The translations under genes and the position numbers were made by a program. Positions 1-9,885 of a stretch of 64,000 nucleotides of DNA are shown here, piece after piece. Each line of letters starts with the position of its first letter. Position 1 is the stretch's first letter. The stretch is from positions 20,779,001 to 20,843,000 of the forward strand of contig CM044306.1 in the NCBI GenBank assembly GCA_024291935.2, in the 5' to 3' direction. The notes under the pieces are model-generated. The model did no database searches. It was not told where the DNA came from and saw nothing but the letters and a program-made list of their open reading frames with translations. Source of the DNA: Okapia johnstoni. Taxonomy: Eukaryota > Chordata > Mammalia > Artiodactyla > Giraffidae.

Positions 1-455
1 ATACAGAAAGGTCTAGATTATAAGCGCCAACTTGCTGAAATGCAGTAGAATGTGTTATGAGCTCATTCAATTTTAAAAACTGAAATTATTGAATCATTTT
101 GGATTGTGAAATTTATTTAGAGGGCTGAATAAAATACTAAGGACAGGGTGTTCATATGTTATTGTTTGGCTTAAAATTATTTTAAAACCACACAACAGGC
201 ATAGGCTTTATTTTGAAACTTTAAAGTTCAGCTCTCCAGTCAACTTTTAAATAAGACAAACGTGTTTCTTTCTTCTGGGAGCTGGACTTCACGATAAGAA
301 GGAAGAGCCAATGCCAACCTGTGCATGGAAGTACATTGTTGACTTTTGGTCCAGAGATGCATGAGGTTCTTCTTGTCTTTCTAACCTCAGAGGACAATGG
401 ACAAGAATCGTGAGGATGCTAAAAGTGACATCCATCCCCACAGAGATTAGAAACA
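1..455. other. intergenic, no gene seen
   Basis: This is AT-rich unique sequence. I found no coding exon, RNA gene or recognisable recent repeat. By synteny the region should lie downstream of KRT24, but no keratin-like sequence is visible. Confidence 0.5.
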
Positions 456-470
456 AGAGGCAAGGTTAAT

Positions 471-670
471 AAACAAGGACCTACTGTATAGCACATGGAA
501 CTCTTCTCAATGTTATATAACAGCCTGGATGAGAGGGGAGTTTTGGGGGAAATGGATACATGTATATGTATAGCTGATTCCCTTTGCTGTTCACCTGAAA
601 CTGTCACAACATTGTTAACTGGCTAAACCCCAATACAAACGTTTGAAAAAAAATTTTTAAGTTAAAAAAA
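471..670 (+). mobile_element. 5'-truncated ruminant L1 3' end
   Basis: The sequence matches the ruminant L1 3' end: a stretch about a preserved transcript end (CTGTTCACCTGAAACTG), then CAATACAAA and an A-rich tail. Near-identical flanks of 15 bases at 456-470 and 671-685 (13 of 15 matching) look like an aged target-site duplication. Only the last 200 bases or so of the element are present, so it is non-coding. Confidence 0.7.
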
Positions 671-685
671 AGAGACAAGGTTTAT

Positions 686-1610
686 AGTAGGAGAGAAGAG
701 TGAACATCCAAAGGATCTGAGACTCTGTAGACAGTAGCCTAAACTGCTTCATGACATCACAGAAATAGTGTTCAAAAGATGCATAAGAGGAGACAGTGAA
801 TATAAATGATAAATATATAAATGATAAATATAAATATGAATATAAATCATAGAACATAGCTTGAGATAGCCTCCAGGCAATCTCCTCAAGTAACAAAATA
901 CTGCACATAATAAATCTCTTCAAAAATTACCAGTAGCTTAAATATGACACTTGAAGAACAGGAAATAGTGGTCAAGCTCTTTTAAAGACACTATCCATTA
1001 ATAATGTCGATGTCAGTATGAAATGATCTGGTAGAAAGAAGTAAACATTGAAAGAACATTTTTTTCTGATTATAAAAATAATTGATTGAAGACAGTGCAG
1101 AGACTCCTAGAGCGAGAGATGTGAGGAAGGGTTTATTTTGCTGACTGAGCCACAAGGATGTGAAAGCACAGGGATGCTCATTACCAAACTACAAGAGCAT
1201 GTTTGTTACATGTTCATTACCTCTGCAGGCTTCTCCAAGATGCCATAGAAGTTGGATAGTGTCCAAAAGATCTACAGAGTAGCAAAACAAATTACAAGAA
1301 AAAAAGTCATATTACCAGAGCCATCTTTTAAAAGGAAAAAGAAAAAAATACCCCCCAAAAGTATCGTTACAATGTACTACAAATGTATGACTATACGTTA
1401 CAATAGAAAATTTACACTGACTTCCACATTAGTTTGTCAGGAAATCATTCGAAACTTTTAGGAGAATTTCATTATTTTTCTCAAAGTGGAAGCAGGAACC
1501 ACCCAGAATTGGGAAAGCAGAAACAATATAAAACTCTGTCCAGAAACACTGGTTGTCAGCCAGGAAGGACCAGCAACATTTCAAAGACAGGTACTGGATT
1601 CCAGCCTATT
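686..1610. other. intergenic, AT-rich, no gene seen
   Basis: A short AT-rich tandem pattern (ATAAATGATAAATATA and variants) occupies roughly 798-850. The rest is unique AT-rich sequence, and its short ORFs have no recognisable product. Confidence 0.45.
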
Positions 1611-1830
1611 GTCGTTGTTCAGTCGCCAAGTCATGTCCAACTCTCTGAAACACCGTGGACTGCAGCACACCAGGCTTCCTTGTCCCTCACCATCTCCCGG
1701 AGTTTGCCCAAGTTCATATCCACTGAATCAATGATGCCATCCAACCATCTCATCCTCTGTTGTCCCCTTCTCCTCCTGCCCTTAATCTTTCTCAGCCTCG
1801 GGGTCTTTTCCAGTGGATTCCAGTCTACCC
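1611..1830 (-). mobile_element. BovB LINE 3'-end fragment
   Basis: Read on the minus strand, this is the end of the BovB reverse-transcriptase ORF, with the recognisable residues [16 protein letters not shown] and [12 protein letters not shown]. It is a short, 5'-truncated relic and not a host gene. Confidence 0.8.
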
Positions 1831-2039
1831 ACCACAAAACTTATCCAAAGATCTGGAAACTGTTTTAAGAAAACGGCAACAGTCAGGTGTAAAATGTTAT
1901 AATAAGGAGTTATGATGTGGATATCCTAAGAAATTAAGAGAACAAGGCCACTTACTTTGGGAAGCTAATTCATCGGAATGATATGGAGAAGAGTGCTCTC
2001 AGAGACTGACCATTTCTCTTAATGTGACAATTAAGATCT

Positions 2040-2215
2040 GTCAGATTCTTTAATATGCTTAGACCTGGATAGCTGGTATGTGCAAGGATGTTTGTCACAT
2101 TATTTTCTAACAAAGTAAAAGCATGGAATCAGCGTGAATGGCCATCAATAAAGAATAAACTATGAGCATACAGACAATGGAATATAACGTAGACATTAAT
2201 AAGAATGCATTAAAT
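2040..2215 (+). mobile_element. ancient L1 remnant (host of the nested stack)
   Basis: This looks like an old mammalian L1 3' region: it contains an ATGGAATATAA motif and a GGCCATCAATAAAGAA stretch. It appears to resume after 5,821 and again at about 6,250-6,560, with younger elements between. The subfamily cannot be assigned by eye. Confidence 0.5.
2201..2215. repeat. target-site duplication of the L1 layer, left copy
   Basis: The 15-bp word AAGAATGCATTAAAT recurs exactly at 5,807-5,821. The two copies bracket an L1 3' end and everything inserted into it. Confidence 0.85.
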
Positions 2216-2392
2216 AGAAATAAACTCACAGACACGCAGAACAGACTTGTGGTTGCCAAGGGGGAGGGAAGGAGAGGGGTCGAGTGGGGTGTGGGGTTAG
2301 CAGATGCAAACTTATTACATAGAGAGTGGTTAAACAAGGTCCCGCAGTACAGCACAGGGAACTATATTCAATATCCTGTGATAAACCATAAT
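2216..2392 (+). mobile_element. ruminant L1 3' end, left half (split by BovB)
   Basis: It contains typical ruminant L1 3'-end sequence (GTGGTTGCCAAGGGGGAG and CAATATCCTGTGATAAACC). It is cut at about 2,392 by a minus-strand BovB and continues at 5,688-5,806. The rejoined L1 is a 5'-truncated insertion of about 300 bp, flanked by an exact 15-bp TSD. Confidence 0.8.
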
Positions 2393-3620
2393 TCAGTTCA
2401 GTTCAGTCTCTCAGTCGTGTCCGTCTCTTTCCAGCTCCACATACTGCAGCATGCCAGGCCTCCCTGTCCATCACCAGCTCCCAGAATTTGCTTAAACTCA
2501 TGTCCATCGAGTCGGTGATGCCATCCAACAATCTTATCCTCTGTTGTCCCCTTCTCCTCCTGCCTTCAATCTTTCCCAGCATCAGGATCTTTTCAAATGA
2601 GTCAGTTCTTCGCATCACGTGACCAAAGAATTGGAGCTTCAGCTTCAGTATCAGTTCTTCCAATGAATATTCAGGACTAATTTCCTTCATGATTGACTGG
2701 TCTGATCTCCTTTCAGTCCAAGGGACTCTCAAGAGTCTTCTCCAACACCACAGTTCAAAAGCATTAATTCTTCGGTGCTCAGCTTTGTTTACGCTCCAAC
2801 TCTCACATCCATACATGACTACTGGAAAAGCCCTAGCTTTGACTAGATGAATCTTTGTCGGCAAAGTAATGTGTCTGCTTTTTAATATGCTGTCTAGGTT
2901 GGTTGTAGCTTTTCCTCCAAGGAGCAAGCATCTTCTAATTTCATGGCTGCAGTCACCATCGGCAGTGATTTTGGAGCCCAAGAAAAGAAAGTCTGTCACT
3001 ATTTCCATTGTTTCCCCATCTATTTGCCACGAAATGATGAGAAGAGATGCCATGATCTTAGTTTTTTGAATGTTGACTTTTAAGCCAACTTTTTCTCTCT
3101 CCTCTTTCATTTTCGTCAAGAAGCTCTTCAGTTCCTCTTTGCTTTCTGCCAAAAGGATGGTGTCATCTGCATATCTGAGGTTATTGATATTTCTCCCGGC
3201 AATCTTGATTCCAGCTTGTGGTTCATCCAGCCTGGCATTGTGCATGATGTACTCTGCATATAAGTTAAATAAGCAGGGTGACAATATCCAGCCTTGATGT
3301 ACTTGTTTCCCAATTTGGAACTAGTTCATTGTTCCATGTCCGGTTGTAACTATAGCTTCTTGACCTGCATGCAGATTTCTTAGGAGGCAGGTCAGGTGGT
3401 CCGGTGTTCCCATCTCTTTCAGAAATTTCCACACTTTGTTGTCATCCACACAGTCAAAGGTTTTGACATAGTCAATAAAGCAGAAATAGATAATTTTCTG
3501 GAACTCTTATGCTTTTTCTATGATCCAACGGATGTTAGCAATTTGATCTCTGGTTCCTCTGCCTTTTCTAAATCCAGCTTGAACATCTGGAAGTTCATGG
3601 TTAATGTACTGTTGAAGCCT
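2393..3620 (-). pseudogene. BovB LINE, 3' half: reverse transcriptase C-terminal part and 3' end
   Basis: This is the 3' half of a minus-strand BovB. A continuous reverse-strand reading frame of 293 codons (3,284 down to 2,403) carries the RT catalytic motif YADD within [16 protein letters not shown], followed by [20 protein letters not shown] and the C-terminal [16 protein letters not shown]. The element ends in the BovB terminal repeats (CTGAACTGAACTGAAT on the minus strand). Its 5' half lies at 4,738-5,668, displaced by a + strand BovB fragment inserted at 3,621-4,722. The whole element sits inside an L1 3' end, flanked by GATAAACCATAAT (2,380-2,392) and GATAAATCATAAT (5,688-5,700). The frame is broken elsewhere, so it should be inactive. 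It is a transposon relic and not a host gene. Confidence 0.88.
3606..3620. repeat. target-site duplication, left copy
   Basis: The 15-bp word GTACTGTTGAAGCCT recurs exactly at 4,723-4,737. The uninterrupted counterpart of this site is present in another BovB in this window at about 57,765-57,785 (ATTATTGAAGCCTGGC), which proves that the segment between the copies is an insertion. Confidence 0.92.
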
Positions 3621-4722
3621 TGCAGAAGCCCAAAAAAGATGTCCTTTTCATTATAGGGGACTGGAATGCAAAGGTAGGAAGTCAAGAAATACCTGGAGTA
3701 ACAGGCATATTTGGCCTTGGAGTACAGAATGAAGCAGGGCAAAGGCTAACAGAGTTTTGCCAAGAGAACACACTGGTCATAGCAAACACCCTCTTCCAAC
3801 AACACAAGAGAAGACTCTACACATGGACATCACCAGATGGTCAATACCAAAATCGGATTGATTATATTCTTTGCAGCCAAAGATGGAGAAGCTCTATCCA
3901 GTCAGCAAAAACAAGACCGGGCGCTGACTGTGGCTCAGATCATGAACTCTTTATTGCTAAATTCATATTTAAATTTAAGAAAGTAGGGAAAACCACTAGA
4001 CCGTTCAAGTATGACCTAAATCGAATCCCTTACGATTATGGAAGTGACAGTGGAAGTGACAAATAGATTCAAGGGATTAGCTGTGATAGACAGAGTGCCT
4101 GAAGAACTATGGTTGGAGGTTCATGACACTGTACAGGAGGCAATGATCAAGACCATCCCCAAGAAAAACAAATGCGAAAAGGCAAAATGGTTGTCTGAGG
4201 AGGCCTTACAAATAGCTGTGAAAAGAAGAGACATGAAAGGCAAAGGAGAAAAGGAAAGATATACCCATTTGAATGGAGAGTTCCAAAAAATAGCAAGGAG
4301 AGATAAGAAAGCCTTCCTCAGTGATCAATGCAAAGAAATAGAGGAAAACAATGGAATGAGAAAGACTAGAGATCTCTTCCAGAAAACTAGAAATACCAAG
4401 GGAACGTTTCATGCAAAGATGGGCACAATAAAGGACAGAAATGGTATGGACCTAACAGAAGCACAAGATATTAAGAAGAGGTGGCAAGAATACACAAAAG
4501 AACTATACAAAAAAGATCTTCATGACTCAGATAATTATGATGCTGTGATCACTCACCCAGAGCCAGACATTCTGGAATGTGAAGTCAAGTGGGCCTTAGC
4601 TACTGGAGGTGATGGAATTCCAGTTGAGCTATTTCAAATCCTGAAAGATGATGCTGTGAAAGTGCTGCACTCAATATGCCAGCAAATTTGGAAAACTCAG
4701 CAGTGGCCATAGGACTGGAAAA
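3621..4722 (+). pseudogene. BovB fragment: endonuclease domain to mid reverse transcriptase, nested
   Basis: This + strand BovB fragment is inserted in an older minus-strand BovB. One frame (3,620-4,066) encodes the apurinic-type endonuclease C-terminal half, with GDWNAKVGSQ, YTWTSPDGQYQNRIDYIL and the SDH-type catalytic end (GSDHELF). A second frame (4,038-4,712) continues into the linker and the start of the reverse transcriptase (GDGIPVELFQILKDD), so a single frameshift near 4,040 separates them. The copy stops inside the RT at GGACTGGAAAA and has no BovB 3' end, although an exact 15-bp TSD flanks it. It is inactive because it lacks most of the RT. Confidence 0.88.
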
Positions 4723-4737
4723 GTACTGTTGAAGCCT
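4723..4737. repeat. target-site duplication, right copy
   Basis: This is the exact partner of 3,606-3,620. After it the older minus-strand BovB resumes with GGCTTGGAGAATTTTG. Confidence 0.92.
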
Positions 4738-5668
4738 GGCTTGGAGAATTTTGAGCATTACTTTGACAGCGCATGAGATGAGTGCAGTTGTCTGATAGTT
4801 TGAACATTCTTTGGCATTGCCTTTCTTTGGGATTGGAATGAAAACTGACCTTTTCCAGTCCTTTGACAACTGCTGAGTTTTCCAAATTTGCTGACATATT
4901 GAGTGCAGCACTTTAGGACTTGAAATGGCTCAGCTGGAATTTCATCACCTCCACAAGCTTTGTTCATAGTGATGCTTCCTAAGGCCCATCTGACTTCAGA
5001 CTCCAGCATATCTAGCTCTAGGTGAGCTAATCATCATGGTTATCTGGGTCATTAAGATCTTTTTTGTATAGCTCTTCTGTGTATTCTTGCCACCTCTTCT
5101 TAATATCTTCTGCTTCTGTTATGTCTGTACCATTTCTGTCCTTTATTGTGCCCATCTTTGCATGAAAATTTCCCTTGGTACCTCTAATTTTCTGGAAGAG
5201 ATCTTTAATTTTTCCTATTCTATTGTTTTCTTCTATTTCTTTGCATTGATCAGTGAGGAAGGCTCACTTATCTCTGTTTACTATTCTTTGGAACTCTGCA
5301 TTCAGATGAGTGTATCTTTCCTTTTCTCCTTTGCCTTTAGCTTCTCTTCTTTTCTCAGTTATTTTTAAGGCCTCCTCAGACAACCATTTTGCCTTTTTGC
5401 ATTTGTTTTTCTTGGGGATGGTCTTGATCATTGCCTCCTGTACAATGTCACGAACCTCCATCCATAGCTCTTCAGGCACTCTATCAGGTCTAATCCCTTG
5501 AATCTGTTTATCACATCCACTGTGTAATTGTAAGGGATTTGATCTAGGTCATATCTGAATGGTCCAGTGGTTTTCCTCCTTTCTTCAATTTAAGTCTGAG
5601 TTTGGCAATAAGGAGTTCATGATCTGAGCCACAGTCAGCTCCTGGTCTTGTTTTTGCTGACTGTATAG
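4738..5668 (-). pseudogene. BovB LINE, 5' half of the interrupted element
   Basis: This is the 5' continuation of the minus-strand BovB at 2,393-3,620. On the minus strand it reads from the end of the endonuclease region through the linker (MPEELWMEVRDIVQEAMI, then KKNKCKKAKWLSEEALK) into the RT start (CGGDEIPAEPFQVLK). Several stops and shifts break it. It is 5'-truncated at about 5,668. About 19 bases of unassigned sequence separate that end from the right-hand TSD (5,688-5,700). Confidence 0.85.
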
Positions 5669-5687
5669 CAAAAACACTATTTATTAT

Positions 5688-5806
5688 GATAAATCATAAT
5701 AGCAAAGAATACATATATATACACATATAACTAAATCACTTTGCTATACAGCAGAAATTAATACAATACTGTAAATCAACTACACTTCAATAAAAAATAA
5801 AATTTT
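5688..5806 (+). mobile_element. ruminant L1 3' end, right half
   Basis: It resumes the L1 cut at 2,392. It contains AAATCACTTTGCTATACAGC and CAACTACACTTCAATAAAA, followed by an A-rich tail. The first 13 bases are the duplicated BovB target (12 of 13 identical to 2,380-2,392). Confidence 0.8.
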
Positions 5807-5821
5807 AAGAATGCATTAAAT
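5807..5821. repeat. target-site duplication of the L1 layer, right copy
   Basis: AAGAATGCATTAAAT, exact partner of 2,201-2,215, directly follows the L1 A-rich tail. Confidence 0.85.
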
Positions 5822-5835
5822 TTCTGTGTACAACC

Positions 5836-6052
5836 TGTGTGTGAGTACTAAGTCACTTCAGTCATGCCCAATGCTTTGGGACCCTACGAAAAGTAGCCCA
5901 CCAGCCTCCTCTGTTCACAGGATTCTCCAGGCAAGAATACTGGAGTGGATTGCCATTCCTTTCTCCAGGGGATCTTCCCGACCCAGGGACTAAACCTGTG
6001 TCTCTTATGTGTCCTGCACTGGCTGGCATGTTCTTTACCACTGCACCACCTG
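5836..6052 (-). mobile_element. Bov-tA SINE (minus)
   Basis: On the minus strand it shows the Bov-tA order: a tRNA-like head (GGTAAAGAACATGCC), then GGAGAAAGGAATGGCAA, GGGTCCCAAAGCAT and the tail. It abuts a second SINE in the opposite direction at 6,054. Confidence 0.85.
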
Positions 6053-6053
6053 G

Positions 6054-6249
6054 GATCTTCCCTGATAGCTCAGCTGGTAAAGAATCTGCCTGCAATGTGG
6101 GAGTCCTGGGTTCAATCCCCGGGTTAACCAGATCCCCTGGAGAAGGGAGAGGCTACCCACTCCAGTATTCTGGCCTGGAAAATTCCATGGATTGTGTAGT
6201 CCATGGGGTCGCAAAGGGTTGGACACTACTGTGTGACTTTCAGTTTCAC
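6054..6249 (+). mobile_element. Bov-tA SINE (plus)
   Basis: The tRNA-like head (TAGCTCAGCTGGTAAAG and GGGTTCAATCCC, resembling A and B boxes) is followed by the CCACTCCAGTATTCTGGC body and a TTTCAGTTTCACTTTT tail. It is head-to-head with the SINE on its left. Confidence 0.88.
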
Positions 6250-6560
6250 TTTTCCACCTGGGAAGTTGTGTGGTAATCTGGAGTAATCTATAACACTTTG
6301 TTAAGTATAAAAAACAAATGCTCAGTCAGTACACATAATACATTTGTGTAATATATATAGAAAGAAGAGAAGAGAGAGTAACCCTCATGTATTTTTATGT
6401 GTTTGTATGAGCATAGAAAAATGTGCCTACACCAAAATGTTAGCCGTGATTACCTAGTGGGGCCTGGTGAGGAACTGGTGGGCAGAGGAAGAAGAATGTG
6501 CAATTTTTCTTAATACATCTGTTAATTGCTTTACTGAGTCTATGGAGTAGGCATTGCTTT
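6250..6560 (+). mobile_element. probable ancient L1 continuation
   Basis: CACCAAAATGTTAGCCGTGA and the surrounding sequence resemble an old L1 3' UTR, probably continuing the remnant at 2,040-2,215. The assignment is by eye and tentative. Confidence 0.4.
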
Positions 6561-6846
6561 TGTATTTAAAAGTAACTTAGAAAAAGTGCAACTGTATGTG
6601 TTTCCTCTCATGATGCAAAAGCATTACAATGAACTAATAAGTCTATAATTATAAAAGCTAGGTGTTTTTATAAGTGATGGTAGCCTAACAACTTTTTTTA
6701 AATTTTATACTGGGGTTTAGCAGATTAACAGTGTCGTGAAAGCATAGCAACTTTTTGAGTCAGCCAAAAAAGGGGAAGAAGGTGAATTCAGAAAAGAAAA
6801 GGAATTTGCATTTCCTAAGCACTTATTATACATGTAAATACTTTGT

Positions 6847-7252
6847 TGTTGTTGTTCAGTCATGAAGTCATGTCTGACTCTTTGCAACCCCATGGACTGC
6901 AGCACACCAGGCTCGCCTGTCCTTCACTATCTCCTGGAGTTTGCTCAGATTCATGTCCATTGAGTAAGTGATGCCATCTAACCATCTCATCCTCTGCTGC
7001 CCCCTTCTTCTTTTGCCTTTCAGTCTTTTCCAGTGAGTCAGCTCTTCACATCAGGTGGCCAAAATATTGGAGTTTCAGTTTCAGCATCAGTCCTTTCAGT
7101 GAATATTCAGGACTGATTTCCTTTAGGATTAACTAGCTTGATCTCCTTTCAGTCCAAGGGACTCTCAAGAGTCTTCTCCAACACCACAGTTCAAAAGCAT
7201 CAATTCTTCGGTGCTCAGCTTTCTTTATGGTTCAACTCTCACATCCATACAT
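6847..7252 (-). mobile_element. BovB LINE 3'-end fragment
   Basis: On the minus strand it runs from CATCCATACAT through the RT C-terminal region to the 3' terminal CAGTCATGAAGTCATG-type end beside a (GTT)n tract. It is heavily diverged and has no intact frame. Confidence 0.82.
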
Positions 7253-8262
7253 AAATGAACGTTTACCATTTCCTATATTCAACTCACAATGTAGCCTCAT
7301 TTTACAGAATGAGTAACCAAAAGAGGACTATGTATATTTCCATTTTTCCAAAACTACCTTTCTCCCAACTAAAGTAAATAGGCAGGGTTTAAAATTCCCA
7401 GAACGCTCCTCCATCTGCCTCAACAGGAGGAAATTGTCAAAGCTGGAGACAGGAAGTGCTAACAGAGGTGGCCCTCAGCCTGAGTTCAGAACAGAAGACG
7501 GGATACTAAATGCCCCTTCGGCCGTTAAAACTGAAGCTGGATTTCTGATGGTGGGCAAAACAAGGGGAAGATCAGCTTTCAGAGAAGGATAGGAGATGTT
7601 TCCTGGTAAAGTCAACTGGGCATCTTGAATTGAGCTTCTTACTTCTTACTTCTTACCCTTACTTCTTACCCTGGCTGCAAAGGTGGAGAATGAAACAGGT
7701 GAGGCAAATATTGTCATTAAAACTAAATTTTTATGCACCAAAAGTATAGATGATATGCATTATAAGCAAGAGCCATTCTAAAAATTTTATAATAAGATGG
7801 TGAGGAGATATTCTGCAAAGAACTTTGTAAAGATCTGATACATGTTTCGAGAGATGTAATCATAGTCTAAGCATTCCTTCTTATCCTTGAAAACAATCTA
7901 TAGGTACAATACATAACTGAGATTATTAGTACCTGGAATTCACTGACCTTGCGGAAAGAGGTTTTCATACTCTTACAATCTCTGTCAATTAAGTCTGGCA
8001 TCCTCATCTTCAGAAACATATCACTCTTAGCTTCACTTGTTGCTGATAGCTATCTGTGAAATAAATTACTTCATATAATGTTTTCTTAGTTTGCCTAAGA
8101 TCAAAAGGTCAGATTATTAAATCTCCATGTTTTTATCAAGAACTCTGTTTCACCATTTCAAATTGAGGTCATTTTGCTTTCCCCATTGAGTATTTCATAT
8201 CTAAAAGTTTCTGTAAAGATCCAATATTAATGCTTGTGATTTCTATCACAATCATAGCATGG
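7253..8262. other. intergenic, no gene seen
   Basis: This is unique sequence apart from a short minisatellite of TTCTTACTTC units at 7,635-7,671. No exon or RNA gene was recognised. Confidence 0.45.
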
Positions 8263-8462
8263 GCTTCCCAGGTGGCTCAGTGGTAAAGAATCTGCCTGCC
8301 AATGCAGGACACACAGGTTCGATCCCTGGGTCAGGAAGATCCCCTGGAGGAGGAAATGGCAACCCACTCTAGTATTCTTGCCTGGAAAATTCCATGGACA
8401 GAAGAGCCTGGCAGACTACAGTCCATGGGGTCCCAAACAGTCAGACATGGCTGAGCAACTGA
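8263..8462 (+). mobile_element. Bov-tA SINE
   Basis: It has the tRNA-like head (GTGGCTCAGTGGTAAAG and GGTTCGATCCCTGGG) followed by the Bov-A body and an ACTGAGCACA end. An L1 3'-end scrap (8,463-8,537, CCACTTTGCTATATGC then an A-run) follows directly. Confidence 0.88.
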
Positions 8463-8539
8463 GCACAAACCACTTTGCTATATGCTAGAATCTCACACAA
8501 AATTGTAAATTAACCATGCTTCAATTTAAAAAAAAATCA

Positions 8540-9590
8540 CACAATTTTAAAGAGTTGGATAGTGACTTTTATTTCAACCTCAAACCCAGAACAGAAATTC
8601 TTCCTGAAAGATGATTCTAGGCCTCTAGCCTCCAGCTGAAGGTGTCCAGAGCTTGGAAAGTTCCTGACTTGGTAAACCAAGTCATCCAATTTAAGAACAG
8701 ATTGAATGTTAGAAGTTTTCCTTATGTTGAGCCAGACTTGTCTCCCTGTGCAACTTCCAGCAATTTGATCCTGGCTCAGGCTTTGGGAGCAGTTTTTTAT
8801 AGGCTGTGTATCTTCTCTTTTTTCTAAACAAAAATTCCAGTTTCTTTAGCCTCATCTGACATTGTTTCATTCATTCACTCTTCATTATCTGGATCATGTA
8901 TTATTGCCATAATGGACATATTTGCAGGTAAATAGTATCCTAAAATACAGCACCCAGAACTAAACACCTGGTTCAAGAGTAGAGGGAGAGTGGCCCCTAG
9001 ACTCTGATTCTTTTACTGTATGTAGTCTCACTAGCAGCCACTAGTCTGTGGAGGGGGAACTTCTGCAGAGAAACTTTATCCTTCACCTGATGTTTTGTTC
9101 TCTTTGTGTCTTTAACTTATAGAACTTCACTTTTAAAACTTCACTTATTTTACAAAATCTAATTTATTGGGCATCATCCTATCAGCCTGAAAGATTTTGT
9201 AGTGTACTTTCAAGTCTCTCACTCAACATATTACATATATTTGGGACCATTTAGAAGAAAAGTAACAATCATGAAACCTAAAAATGCAGATATCATCACC
9301 CTCATGGCCCCATACAGGCCAATTATAGCTATCAGCTTGACATCTGTGTTTCCTAAATATGCCATTTGAGGACTTTATTCTGTGTGGAACTGTTTCTACT
9401 TTAACAGAAGTTTTAAGGGATGTTTATTTGATGACTGAGATGTTCGAAGACACAGGAACAGGCTCAGATTCCCCCTTAAGTACAGTGAAGCCAAGGCCAT
9501 GCAGAGAGAGAACATCAAGCAACACTAAGGTTATTGACCAAAAAAATTGTCCTTCTAGTGGGACAGTTTTCATTAAAGACAGATAGACTA
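8540..9590. other. intergenic, no gene seen
   Basis: This is unique sequence with short ORFs only. Nothing in it resembles a conserved protein or a structured RNA. Confidence 0.4.
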
Positions 9591-9596
9591 CGTACG

Positions 9597-9885
9597 AAAC
9601 AAAAACAGACTCAGATGTAGAGAATAGACTTGTGGTTGCCAAGGGGGAGAGGCAGGTTGGAGAGGGATGGATCGGGAGTTTGAGGTTAGCAGAGATGCAA
9701 ATTATTATGTATAGAGAATGAATAAACAACAAGGTCCTACTGTACACACGGGGAACCCTATTCAATACCCTATGATAAACCATAATTGAAAAGAATATGA
9801 AACAAGAATGTGCATATACATATATAACTGAATCACTTTGCTGTACAGCAGAAATGTGAATCAACTAAAAAACTGAAAAAAAGAT
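9597..9885 (+). mobile_element. ruminant L1 3' end
   Basis: It shows the ordered L1 3' landmarks GTGGTTGCCAAGGGGGAG, CAAGGTCCTACTGTAC, TATGATAAACCATAAT and ACTGAATCACTTTGCTG, then an A-rich tail. It is 5'-truncated and non-coding. Confidence 0.85.

Noticed and set aside
2403..3284. A 293-codon minus-strand ORF with reverse-transcriptase motifs as a host gene
   Set aside because: It is the C-terminal RT part of a BovB LINE ending in BovB terminal repeats. It recurs, in broken form, at 18.8, 27.4 and 56.6 kb.
6054..6249. tRNA genes suggested by A- and B-box-like sequence in several SINE heads
   Set aside because: These are tRNA-derived SINE heads followed by the Bov-A body. They do not fold into a complete cloverleaf with a proper acceptor stem.
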